From Bacillota bacterium (GTDB taxonomy: Bacteria; Bacillota; DTU025), in assembly GCA_012842765.1 (NCBI GenBank), contig DUWJ01000235.1, forward strand, positions 1 through 9,236: a stretch of 9,236 bases of DNA, given 5' to 3'. Both the position numbers and the translations under genes were made by a program. The notes under the pieces were generated by a model, which ran no database searches, was not told where the DNA came from, and saw nothing but the letters and a program-made list of their open reading frames with translations. Below, one piece after another: positions 1-5,976 of the stretch (positions are counted from its first letter, which is position 1; each line of letters begins with the position of its first letter).

Positions 1-207
1 GTCGTTTCCTACTACCCGACAGGCGGATTCACATTATACTGGTCAACTACAGCATCCACAAAGGTAAAGCCGCATTTCATAGCTTCTAACCCCAAAGAGA
101 AGATATGGCGGCTTTCGAGAGCTGCAGTTAGAGCCAACAGGCGCTATGGCTTGATGAATGCGCTTATCACCGCGGTGATTGCTTTTTGGCAGCCTAACTT
201 GGTCTAA
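1..207 (+). pseudogene. IS630-family transposase, decayed 3' remnant (5' end outside window)
   Basis: Two frames each carry part of an IS630-type DDE transposase. The third frame, positions 3-86, reads RRIHIILVNYSIHKGKAA and then a stop; this matches the family's second catalytic motif, usually (I/L)-D-N-x-x-I-H-K-x-K. The Asp is replaced by Val (codon 42-44, gtc where gac is expected). The first frame, 88-207, reads NPKEKIWRLSR (88-120), followed by VRANRRYGLMNALITAV and a stop at 205-207. This fits the C-terminal NP-x-E-x-I-W segment with the third catalytic Glu (97-99) and the following helix. The usual 15-20 residues between the two motifs are missing, so a deletion with frameshift probably fused them. 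The lost Asp, frameshift and deletion make it non-functional. No terminal inverted repeat could be identified downstream. Family assignment rests on motif recognition only. Confidence 0.75.
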
Positions 208-587
208 GATTCAAACTCTAGCCGCAAGAACAATGCGTGCCCCTCAGCTCACGCCTGACAGTAGCACCGGCTCTTTACTAGTTTCCCGCTATTGGCCGGC
301 CGTGTACAGCCATCCCCCAGTTCCGCGCTATAGATAGATGCAGTCCGGGAAAAGCCTCAAGGTGCCAATTTCCCCTTACGCGAATGATTCTCCTTCTGTT
401 GCCAGACGCTTTTTCGCTCCAACTTCTGCGTACCATCCTGTAGGCGATTGCATCGTGGACAAGCGTACCCCGCAGACCACATATAAGGGGCAGCACACTC
501 ATATACTTCAAATGCCGCAACCTAGAGAATCATTCCCGTCCATTGCTGCGAAACGGCGCACAGACAAGGGAGGTGTGGGGTCGCAAA
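208..587. other. Gene-poor stretch between the transposase remnant and yyaC
   Basis: I see no convincing gene in this interval. Open frames exist on both strands (about 80 codons, for example 278-520 minus and 338-595 plus), but they show no recognisable motif, lack good ribosome binding sites and overlap each other. The stretch contains a possible sporulation-sigma promoter at 479-507, two GAAT-N-ATTC dyads (382-390 and 527-535) and the yyaC ribosome binding region at 566-580. The left part could be further insertion-sequence debris. Confidence 0.5.
479..507 (+). promoter_or_regulatory. Candidate sporulation (sigma-E-like) promoter for yyaC
   Basis: ACATATA at 479-485 and CATATACT at 500-507 are separated by 14 nt. 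They resemble the Bacillus sigma-E pattern (KMATATT, 14-15 nt, CATACAnT), matching about 5 of 7 and 6 of 7 specified positions. The predicted transcript would start near 515, ahead of the yyaC ribosome binding site. Related mother-cell or forespore sigma factors with similar -10 elements are also possible. The match is by eye in an AT-richer patch, so it remains tentative. Confidence 0.3.
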
Positions 588-1211
588 ATGGATAGCAGCT
601 TTGACGCCATGGCCGAAACCTGTCAACCTGCACTGGCGCACCGAGAGAAGACACCCTTCAGAGCCCACGTCGACACGCCTGATGTGAGCAGTTCCCTTGC
701 GCAGGCTCTTCTGGCAAATTTGGGGGCTCCTCCAGGTCCGAACGCACCCAGCCTTATCATCGTATGCGTCGGTACTGACAGATCAACAGGGGATGCGCTG
801 GGACCCTTAGTCGGTTCCAATCTTGCTGAGCGTCAGATAATCCACGAATCCGTCAAAGTAATAGGCACCTTGGAGAACCCTGTCCATGCAGGCAACCTCT
901 CCGACATCATTGTCCAAATCAGGCCCGCACAGCCGGGCAGATGCAGACTTCTTGCGGTCGATGCTTGCCTCGGCAAGCTTGGAAGTGTCGGCTACATCAC
1001 CGTTGCCGAAGGACCGCTCAAGCCTGGAACCGGGGTAAACAAGGACCTTCCCCCAATAGGCGATGCGCACATTACAGGAATAGTCAACGTTGGCGGGTTT
1101 ATGGAGTATCTGGTGCTTCAGAACACCCGTCTGTCCCTGGTGATACGGATGGCTGAGGCGATAGCGGGCGGGATCGTAAACTACTTAACCAGCGAGGACC
1201 AGAAAACATGA
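588..1211 (+). CDS. yyaC: Spore protease YyaC family (DUF1256)
   Basis: A 207-residue protein of the YyaC/DUF1256 family, about the length of B. subtilis YyaC. Family members are found in endospore formers and have a fold related to the germination protease GPR and hydrogenase-maturation proteases; the exact substrate is not established. Visible signatures are VGTDRSTGDALGPLVG (about 61-76), GTLENPVHAGNL (93-104), AVDACLG (123-129) and GDAHITG (158-164). The ATG at 588 is chosen because it gives the family length. A purine-rich AAGGGAGGTGTGGGG (566-580) lies upstream, with the GTGGGG part 7 nt from the ATG; an in-frame TTG at 543 has no such support. The gene faces the minus-strand block, and its TGA directly abuts the stop codon of the phosphoribosyltransferase gene. 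yyaC also lies near spo0J in Bacillus (recalled), so its place here looks like partly conserved synteny. Family assignment is firm, function less so. Confidence 0.93.
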   Translation: MDSSFDAMAETCQPALAHREKTPFRAHVDTPDVSSSLAQALLANLGAPPGPNAPSLIIVCVGTDRSTGDALGPLVGSNLAERQIIHESVKVIGTLENPVHAGNLSDIIVQIRPAQPGRCRLLAVDACLGKLGSVGYITVAEGPLKPGTGVNKDLPPIGDAHITGIVNVGGFMEYLVLQNTRLSLVIRMAEAIAGGIVNYLTSEDQKT

Positions 1212-1859
1212 TCAGCGACTACCTTCTGTGCGGACGCGAGTCAAGATGTTGCGCACATCTGCATCCGATACCTGCGAGAAGTCTTCATAGAATTGCCCCA
1301 CGGCTATGAAATGCGCCGGGAGCAGCAAGCTCACTACCATGTCCGCCTCTTCCTGGAGCTTGCTAAAAACATCGGGCGGGCAGACTGGCGTGGCAATCAC
1401 TGTACGCGCTGGACCGTGGCGCCGCACGTACCTTGCGGCAGCCAGAATCGTGTATCCCGTGGCAATGCCGTCATCAACAAGCACCACATCGCGGGCCTTC
1501 CGATTTGGCACGTCTCCATTCTCGCAGTATTCTGCCATCCTCCGCTCAATCTCCTGCAATTGCCGTGATGTTTCGGCGCGGATGTAGGAGTCATCTACAG
1601 CCAGTGCCTGCACAATGCGTGAATCTATAATCGTCCTCCCGTCAGGATCTACAGCGCCTATGGCCAACTCACGGTTATGTGGTGCACCGATCTTTCTCGT
1701 TACAACTACTCCCAACTCTCCACCGATGGCATCAGCTACACACTCTGCAACGGGAACGCCTCCGCGCGGCAAGGCCAGGACAATTGGGTCATCCCATGTT
1801 TCTTGCTGCAACCGTCTCCCCAAAAGAGCCCCAGCTTCGGCTCTGTCACGAAACTGCAC
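1212..1859 (-). CDS. Phosphoribosyltransferase-domain protein
   Basis: A 215-residue type I PRTase-fold protein. The PRPP-binding signature VVLVDDGIATGYT (125-137) is intact with its Asp pair. LALPRGGVPVA (28-38), TRKIGAP (54-60), ELAIGAV (64-70) and the C-terminal VGQFYEDFSQVSD (187-199) mark the stand-alone subgroup sometimes fused to hydrolases in other bacteria. It is probably cytoplasmic; the substrate is unknown and it is not recognisably a purine or pyrimidine salvage enzyme. The start is taken as GTG at 1859 because GGGAGGG (1866-1872) lies 6 nt upstream and the resulting N-terminus QFRDRAEAG resembles related proteins. An ATG at 1874 overlaps that ribosome binding site and has none of its own. 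It follows the bactofilin by 105 nt, with a weak terminator-like hairpin between them, so it may be a separate transcription unit. Its 3' end touches yyaC. Confidence 0.88.
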   Translation of the reverse strand: MQFRDRAEAGALLGRRLQQETWDDPIVLALPRGGVPVAECVADAIGGELGVVVTRKIGAPHNRELAIGAVDPDGRTIIDSRIVQALAVDDSYIRAETSRQLQEIERRMAEYCENGDVPNRKARDVVLVDDGIATGYTILAAARYVRRHGPARTVIATPVCPPDVFSKLQEEADMVVSLLLPAHFIAVGQFYEDFSQVSDADVRNILTRVRTEGSR

Positions 1860-1865
1860 TGACAA

Positions 1866-1872
1866 CCCTCCC
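1866..1872 (-). promoter_or_regulatory. Ribosome binding site deciding the PRTase start
   Basis: Read on the minus strand, GGGAGGG is followed by 6 nt (TTGTCA) and then GTG at 1859. The in-frame ATG at 1872-1874 overlaps this element, so GTG is the better start. Confidence 0.7.
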
Positions 1873-1906
1873 ATTCGATTCAATTTGCTGCATATCAAAA
1901 GAGGGC

Positions 1907-1929
1907 AAGCACCTTCCAAAGGATTGCTT
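1907..1929 (-). terminator. Possible weak intrinsic terminator after the bactofilin gene
   Basis: On the minus strand AAGCA-AT-CCTT-TGG-AAGG-TGCTT forms a 9-bp stem with a 2-nt bulge and a 3-nt loop. A T-rich run (TCTTTT, about 1897-1902) begins a few nt after the stem. It lies about 35 nt past the bactofilin stop. The bulge, modest GC content and displaced T run make it a weak candidate. Confidence 0.3.
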
Positions 1930-1964
1930 ACCCCCAACGATCCCACATTATTTCCTCAAGCCGG

Positions 1965-2384
1965 CTACTGCTGAGAATCGGAGTTTCCGCTGTCATCTGG
2001 AGCTGCCAGGACCTTCGGTTGGGACCGAACCTCGTCCTTCATGTTGCACTGCCCAAGAAACAAAGCGCCATCATCCACATTCAAGGATCCGACGATGACA
2101 TCACCCAACATCTGGCCAGTGGGTGCTATGTCCAATCTTCCGGGACTATTCACTTCACCCCTGAGTTCACCGGCTACGGTAACATTGGCCGCGGTTACAG
2201 ACGCCACCACTACGCCGTCGGCCCCAATTATGAGGTCGCCATCCACGCGCAGTGTGCCCTTTACAAAGCCATCTATCCGCACCGACCCGCTCGCCTCGAT
2301 GGAGCCCTCTACCGTGGTACCCTTGCCTATGTAAGTATCAATTCTTGCCGCGCCAGGCGCCTTCTCCGGCCTTCTACGAAACAT
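1965..2384 (-). CDS. Bactofilin (polymer-forming cytoskeletal protein)
   Basis: A 139-residue protein of the bactofilin family (DUF583, PF04519). The core, about residues 15-118, shows the regular short beta-strand repeats of the right-handed beta-helix: IGKGTTVEGSI, GSVRIDGFVKGTL, IGADGVVVASVTAANVTV, GELRGEV, LDIAPTGQMLGDV, and LNVDDGALFLGQCNM near the end. Both tails are short and polar (FRRRPEKAPGA at the N-terminus, a Ser/Asp/Gln-rich C-terminus). Bactofilins polymerise without nucleotide and act as scaffolds, often for cell-wall enzymes or chromosome-segregation proteins. There is no membrane segment. Start ATG 2384 has a strong AGGAGGGG about 6-7 nt upstream. The gene lies 35 nt downstream of a membrane-anchored M23 peptidase, a pairing seen in many bacteria (for example Helicobacter csd1-ccmA), and is almost certainly co-transcribed with it. 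Confidence 0.95.
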   Translation of the reverse strand: MFRRRPEKAPGAARIDTYIGKGTTVEGSIEASGSVRIDGFVKGTLRVDGDLIIGADGVVVASVTAANVTVAGELRGEVNSPGRLDIAPTGQMLGDVIVGSLNVDDGALFLGQCNMKDEVRSQPKVLAAPDDSGNSDSQQ

Positions 2385-2419
2385 GCGATCCCCTCCTGCT
2401 AAGTCTGTGCTAAAGCGCT

Positions 2420-3484
2420 CTATTTCATGTATGGCGCGGGATCCACGTGACGCCCTCCTATTCGCACCTCATAATGACAGTGCGGCCCAGTGCTCAAGCC
2501 AGTGCTGCCCACATAGGCGATTATCTGCCCTTTCTTCACCTTCTGCCCTACCTTCACCACATTCCGCGAGTTGTGGGCATAAAAGGTGCTGCAATTGAAG
2601 CCATGTGAAATCTCTACAGCATTGCCATACCCGCCGGACCAGCCAGACAAGACTACTACTCCATCGGCGGCAGCCACTACTGGCGTGCCATGCGTCGCCG
2701 CAATGTCAACGCCCTCATGAAAGCGAGTGATCCGCAGTATCGGATGCCGCCTGTTGCCGTACGCTGATGTGATTCGCCCGTTGACAGGCCATCCAGACGG
2801 CGTGTGGTCCAACTTGGAGCGATAGGTCTCAGCGGAGACGCGCAAGTCCGACAGATCTTTTTGCATCGCCGACGTTGCAACCAACAACATTTCAAGTTCT
2901 TCTGCCATCGTCTCCACAAGATACTGCTCTCCATCGAAAGCGTCGGCGCTAACATCTACGGCCGGGGCATTTGCCACGGCATCGAGCACCGCCTCAGGGG
3001 ATTCCCTTTCTGCCCCGGGAGCGCCACCTCTCGAAGCTCCACCCCTAGATGAAACCGCATTGCTTGATGAAGCGTTCTTTTGGGCCGCATCCGAACCTTT
3101 CACTATCGCCCATATCTCCGCCTTCTCGTCAGCAATCCGGCTCACTGTCGCTTCCAGCATCTGTGTCTTGCTCGCAAGTTCCTGCATTTTGGCAAGTCGC
3201 TCTTGCTTCTCAAGCTTGAGCGTCTGATTCTCTGAAAGCAATTGCTCAATGGCATTGTCGCTGTCCATCTTTGCCTCATTGAGCGTCGCAATCCCTCGGC
3301 TCATGTTCAAATACGAGATCACGAATATGCCAATTACCCCTATTAGTGCTGCAGCGCAGATCGCGAGCATCTGCGTCGGAATGCCAACCGACCTTGGAGG
3401 TTCTCCCGAGGATGGAATGGCGATGACTGTAAGGGACCCTTGGCGCTTCCGGGCAGGAACTCGCCGAATGAACCTTTGCTGCAC
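2420..3484 (-). CDS. Membrane-anchored M23 family peptidoglycan endopeptidase with coiled coil
   Basis: A 354-residue bitopic protein. A basic cytoplasmic N-terminus (RRVPARKRQ) is followed by one membrane helix (about 39-58), a coiled coil (about 64-125, heptad-like LNEA...LLSENQTLKLEKQ), a Ser/Gly/Ala-rich linker (about 131-165), a second helical stretch (about 185-225) and a C-terminal M23 domain (about 232-352). The zinc site is complete: H256-x3-D260 in FHEGVD and H337 in GPHCHYE, with H304 (FYAH) and H335 as the expected catalytic histidines. An active enzyme cutting peptidoglycan cross-bridges or stem peptides outside the membrane is therefore likely. Start is GTG 3484, with AAAGGGGGG about 6 nt upstream. 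A 166-nt gap containing a hairpin separates it from the DUF4446 gene, and the bactofilin follows directly. It differs from SpoIIQ in its long coiled coil, so no sporulation name is given. Confidence 0.94.
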   Translation of the reverse strand: MQQRFIRRVPARKRQGSLTVIAIPSSGEPPRSVGIPTQMLAICAAALIGVIGIFVISYLNMSRGIATLNEAKMDSDNAIEQLLSENQTLKLEKQERLAKMQELASKTQMLEATVSRIADEKAEIWAIVKGSDAAQKNASSSNAVSSRGGASRGGAPGAERESPEAVLDAVANAPAVDVSADAFDGEQYLVETMAEELEMLLVATSAMQKDLSDLRVSAETYRSKLDHTPSGWPVNGRITSAYGNRRHPILRITRFHEGVDIAATHGTPVVAAADGVVVLSGWSGGYGNAVEISHGFNCSTFYAHNSRNVVKVGQKVKKGQIIAYVGSTGLSTGPHCHYEVRIGGRHVDPAPYMK

Positions 3485-3520
3485 CGGTCGCCCCCCTTTC
3501 GAACCCGTTCAAGATGACTC

Positions 3521-3546
3521 AAGAAGAAGTCTGCCCCCTGGCAGAC
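3521..3546 (-). terminator. Intrinsic terminator-like hairpin between DUF4446 gene and M23 gene
   Basis: On the minus strand GTCTGCC-AGGG-GGCAGAC (3546 down to 3529) is a perfect 7-bp, GC-rich stem with a 4-nt loop. It is followed at once by TTCTTCTT (3528-3521). This fits a Rho-independent terminator of the upstream operon. Only 36 nt remain before the M23 start codon, so it may instead act as a leader attenuator or partial terminator. Confidence 0.55.
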
Positions 3547-3650
3547 ACCAACATCACGGACATATTCGCCATATGAATCCGATTTCCTGCAACATCTTCC
3601 ATTAATGATTCCCGATTTCCCGACTTTCGTTCAGTTCGCCTTCCTGGGCA

Positions 3651-4217
3651 CTATAGTTTCTCTTTGGATGACTCAATGGCTCTAGCAATAGCCTGTATTT
3701 CCTCATCAGATAACGTATGAGGGGAACGCCCGCCCTTAACGGGTTTGGCATAGACACGAGTCTCCTCACGCCCCGACAGCCCACTGACGACGACACCGTT
3801 AGCGTTGGCGTCCAGCAATGCCATGGAAAAGCTTTGCTCTCCGCCTGTATCGTCAAAAGCATCATATCGAACAATGCCGACCTTCTGTATGTAAGCTAGA
3901 GCCGCATCTTGTGCGCGCTCCAATTCCTTTCGAGTCTCATCAAGTTGGTCCTGAAGCATGTCCGTCTTGCGAATATATTCCATGATTATCTGTTCTATAT
4001 CCTTCTCTTCGCTCTCCGTCCCGAGCAAAGAGCGGTATGCCTTCTCCAGACGTCTGATCCTGTTCGTTGCATTGATAAAAACAACCACGCTTATCAATAG
4101 AATAATTGATAGAATCATTGGCACGAGCTGCTGTTGTGCACAGATGAGGCCAATTACTGCACTTTGTTCCATATCAAGCCCAGGCCACACGAGGCCCCGG
4201 TCCCTCCTCCAGTCCAT
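3651..4217 (-). CDS. DUF4446 family membrane protein
   Basis: A 188-residue protein of unknown function. It has a short N-terminus, one membrane helix (about 31-49, LVPMILSIILLISVVVF), a charged coiled coil (about 52-110) and the conserved DUF4446 C-terminal domain (about 111-185). That domain carries QKVGIVRYDAFDDTGGEQSF, ALLDANANGVVVSGL, GREETRVYAKPV and LSDEE. The family often follows parB in Clostridia-type genomes (recalled), as here. The architecture suggests a membrane-tethered partner of some cytoplasmic factor, possibly the Par proteins, but that is inference. ATG 4217 is chosen because GGAAGGA lies 6 nt upstream and it begins 26 nt after the spo0J stop. ATG 4172 gives 173 residues, closer to the usual length, but has no clear ribosome binding site. 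A TTG at 4247, overlapping spo0J, is less likely. Confidence 0.92.
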   Translation of the reverse strand: MDWRRDRGLVWPGLDMEQSAVIGLICAQQQLVPMILSIILLISVVVFINATNRIRRLEKAYRSLLGTESEEKDIEQIIMEYIRKTDMLQDQLDETRKELERAQDAALAYIQKVGIVRYDAFDDTGGEQSFSMALLDANANGVVVSGLSGREETRVYAKPVKGGRSPHTLSDEEIQAIARAIESSKEKL

Positions 4218-4243
4218 CAACTTTCCTTCCACCGGCGTTGCCG

Positions 4244-5110
4244 TCAAGCAATGCCAAGAATGATATCGAGAATCCTTCCTAGATCGTCTTCTGAATAGTA
4301 CTCTATTTCTACCTTGCCCTTGCCCGAGGACCCGGTTATTTTCACCTTCGTCCCGAGCCTTTCGCTCAGGTGCCTTATGATAGCTACCACATCCGGGTCG
4401 GGCACCTGTGGAGCCTGTTCAATTGTTTCACGTGAAACATTTTTCACTAGCCTTCTCACTAGTTCCTCTGTTTGACGAACCGTCAGCCCCTTATCGATGA
4501 CTTCCTTTGCTACCTCCAGCTGCAACTTGGCGTCATCAAGGGCTAAGAGGCATCGGGCATGCCCTCCTGTCAGGCGCCCACGTGAGACATGCTCCTGTAT
4601 TTCGTCGGGGAGATTAAGCAATCTCACAGCGTTAGCTATTGTCGATCGGCTCTTGCCCAAAGTGCCGGATAGCTGTTCCTGTGTCATACTGAATTCGTCC
4701 ATCAGCTTCCGATAGGCTGAAGCCTCCTCTATCGGGTTTAAGTCTTCCCTTTGCAGGTTCTCAATGAGCGCCACCTGTATCATTCCAGGATCGTCAAGTT
4801 CCTTGACGACCGCAGGGATAGTCTGCAAACCAGCCATCTGTGCGGCCCGCCAACGCCTCTCTCCGGCGATGATCTGATAGTTCTCGCCAGCCCGCCTTAC
4901 CACTATAGGCTGTAGAACCCCATGTGCCCTGATGGATTCAGCCAGTTCCTCCAACTTGTCCGGATCAAACTCGGCTCTTGGTTGGAAGGGGTTCGCGGTC
5001 AACTGATCCAGCGGTATCTCGATACCCCGTAATTCATGCGACTCCTCATTGAGCATGGCCTCTCCTATGATTGCATTGAGGCCCTTGCCCAATCCCCGCT
5101 TAGTCGCCAT
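4244..5110 (-). CDS. spo0J: Chromosome-partitioning protein ParB (Spo0J)
   Basis: A complete 288-residue ParB. It binds parS, loads onto DNA as a CTP-dependent clamp, spreads, and recruits SMC; it also stimulates the ATPase of ParA. Visible parts are the basic N-terminal ParA-activating peptide (KRGLGKGLNAIIG), the ParB/Srx CTPase domain with AGERRWRAA (82-90) and IENLQRE (116-122), the helix-turn-helix region TQEQLSGTLGKSRSTIANAVRLL (about 143-165), a linker, and the C-terminal dimerisation domain (about 240-288). ATG 5110 has AAGGGAGGGGG upstream, inside the end of soj, and lies 2 nt from the soj stop, so translation is probably coupled. A perfect parS site is embedded in the codons for residues 224-229 (NVSRET), as in many Firmicutes. 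No Noc-like paralogue is present upstream between rsmG and soj. Confidence 0.98.
   Translation of the reverse strand: MATKRGLGKGLNAIIGEAMLNEESHELRGIEIPLDQLTANPFQPRAEFDPDKLEELAESIRAHGVLQPIVVRRAGENYQIIAGERRWRAAQMAGLQTIPAVVKELDDPGMIQVALIENLQREDLNPIEEASAYRKLMDEFSMTQEQLSGTLGKSRSTIANAVRLLNLPDEIQEHVSRGRLTGGHARCLLALDDAKLQLEVAKEVIDKGLTVRQTEELVRRLVKNVSRETIEQAPQVPDPDVVAIIRHLSERLGTKVKITGSSGKGKVEIEYYSEDDLGRILDIILGIA
4424..4439. promoter_or_regulatory. parS centromere site inside spo0J
   Basis: TGTTTCACGTGAAACA is a perfect 16-bp palindrome and an exact match to the bacterial parS consensus TGTTNCACGTGAAACA. It overlaps spo0J codons 224-229. It is the expected ParB loading site and supports an origin-proximal position. 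Confidence 0.97.
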
Positions 5111-5112
5111 GG

Positions 5113-5880
5113 CTAAGCCCCCTCCCTTTGCATAATCTCGTTGGCCAGACTTCTATACGCCTCGGCACCCTTCGATCTGTCATCATACATAGATATCGGA
5201 ACTCCATAGCTCGGAGCTTCGCTCAGGCGCACATTTCTCGGTATCACGGCCTCAAAAACGTGCTGCCCGGAATTATTCTTCACATCCTCAACAACCTGTT
5301 GCGAGAGATTCGTCCGGGCATCGTACATGGTCATTACAATACCCTCTATCTCTAGCTCCGGGTTGAGGTGACGTTTCACCAAATCGATAGTCCGCATTAG
5401 CTGACCCAAGCCTTCAAGGGCGTAATACTCACATTGTATGGGCACCAGGACGGAATCCGAAGCAGTTAACGCATTTACTGTTAGGAGGCCCAACGACGGA
5501 GGACAGTCCACTAAACAGTAGTCGTATATGACCCTCACCGGCTCGAGTGCCTTTCTGAGCCTGTGCTCACGCGACATGAGACTGACCATCTCCACCTCCG
5601 CCCCCGCCAAATTGAGCGTAGCGGGAACGATGTCAAGCCCCTGGACTCCCGTGTTGAGAATCGCTTTTTCAATCTCAATATCGTTGATCAGAACATTGTA
5701 AATGCATGACTCCACGGCCCGCTTGTCAACACCCAGCCCGGAACTGGCGTTTCCCTGTGGATCCATGTCCACCAAAAGAATTCTTCTGCCTGCCATCGCA
5801 AGATAGGCACCGAGGTTGACTGCGGTCGTAGTCTTCGCCGTGCCGCCTTTCTGGTTGGCTACTGCAATGACCCTGCCCAA
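5113..5880 (-). CDS. soj: Chromosome-partitioning ATPase ParA (Soj)
   Basis: A 255-residue ParA/MinD-type ATPase working with Spo0J and parS in origin segregation and, through DnaA in Bacillus, in replication control. The start is taken as TTG 5880: AAGGAGG (5890-5896) lies 9 nt upstream, and the product MGRVIAVANQKGG then lines up with B. subtilis Soj. With this start the known Soj positions G12, K16, D40 and R189 all fall on identical residues. ATG 5910 would add ten residues and has no good ribosome binding site. Motifs are the deviant Walker A KGGTAKTTT (11-19), VDMDPQGN (37-44, switch/Mg site), VDCPPSLG (124-131, Walker B) and the DNA-binding region YDARTNLS (186-193). The usual P-loop glycine at 15 is alanine. 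There is no N-terminal extension or membrane helix. It sits 96 nt after rsmG, where Bacillus has noc. Confidence 0.97.
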   Translation of the reverse strand: MGRVIAVANQKGGTAKTTTAVNLGAYLAMAGRRILLVDMDPQGNASSGLGVDKRAVESCIYNVLINDIEIEKAILNTGVQGLDIVPATLNLAGAEVEMVSLMSREHRLRKALEPVRVIYDYCLVDCPPSLGLLTVNALTASDSVLVPIQCEYYALEGLGQLMRTIDLVKRHLNPELEIEGIVMTMYDARTNLSQQVVEDVKNNSGQHVFEAVIPRNVRLSEAPSYGVPISMYDDRSKGAEAYRSLANEIMQREGA

Positions 5881-5889
5881 TGCGTTACG

Positions 5890-5896
5890 CCTCCTT
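5890..5896 (-). promoter_or_regulatory. Ribosome binding site deciding the soj TTG start
   Basis: AAGGAGG on the minus strand is followed by 9 nt and TTG at 5880. It lies inside the reading frame downstream of ATG 5910 and therefore argues for the TTG start. Confidence 0.75.
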
Positions 5897-5976
5897 AGAA
5901 TGCTGTTCATGACTTCGCCACGCCGCAAGAATGTCCTTCACTATAGTGGGCGATTCAGTATCACCCGAAAGTGTGA

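Noticed and set aside
166..179. Perfect 14-bp palindrome ATCACCGCGGTGAT followed by TGCTTTTT, resembling a terminator
   Set aside because: It lies inside the transposase C-terminal codons (ITAVI), the stem with a usable loop is only 5 bp, and the T run is interrupted, so a termination role is not supported.
1208..1260. ATG overlapping the yyaC stop (ATGA), as if a coupled downstream gene began there
   Set aside because: The frame runs antisense into the PRTase gene without any recognisable protein; the overlap comes from the abutting stop codons.
1615..2402. Several 97-139 codon open frames on the plus strand opposite the PRTase and bactofilin genes
   Set aside because: They overlap each other and the confidently assigned minus-strand genes, and their translations show no family features.
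2420..3484. Assignment of the M23 protein as SpoIIQ
   Set aside because: It shares the membrane helix plus M23 layout, but it has a long coiled coil and low-complexity linker, sits next to a bactofilin, and lacks the SpoIIQ gene context.
4574..4589. Second parS-like sequence in spo0J (right half CACGTGAGACA)
   Set aside because: Only about 10 of 16 positions match and the left half has no resemblance; it reflects the codons for HVSR rather than a site.
5881..5976. Promoter or terminator in the rsmG-soj gap, including the CACTATAGTG palindrome (5939-5948)
   Set aside because: TATAGT could be a -10 box but no acceptable -35 lies at a suitable distance. The short ATCAC/GTGAT stem has a long loop and no T run. 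A similar CACTATAGT at 3649-3657 overlaps a stop codon and looks coincidental.
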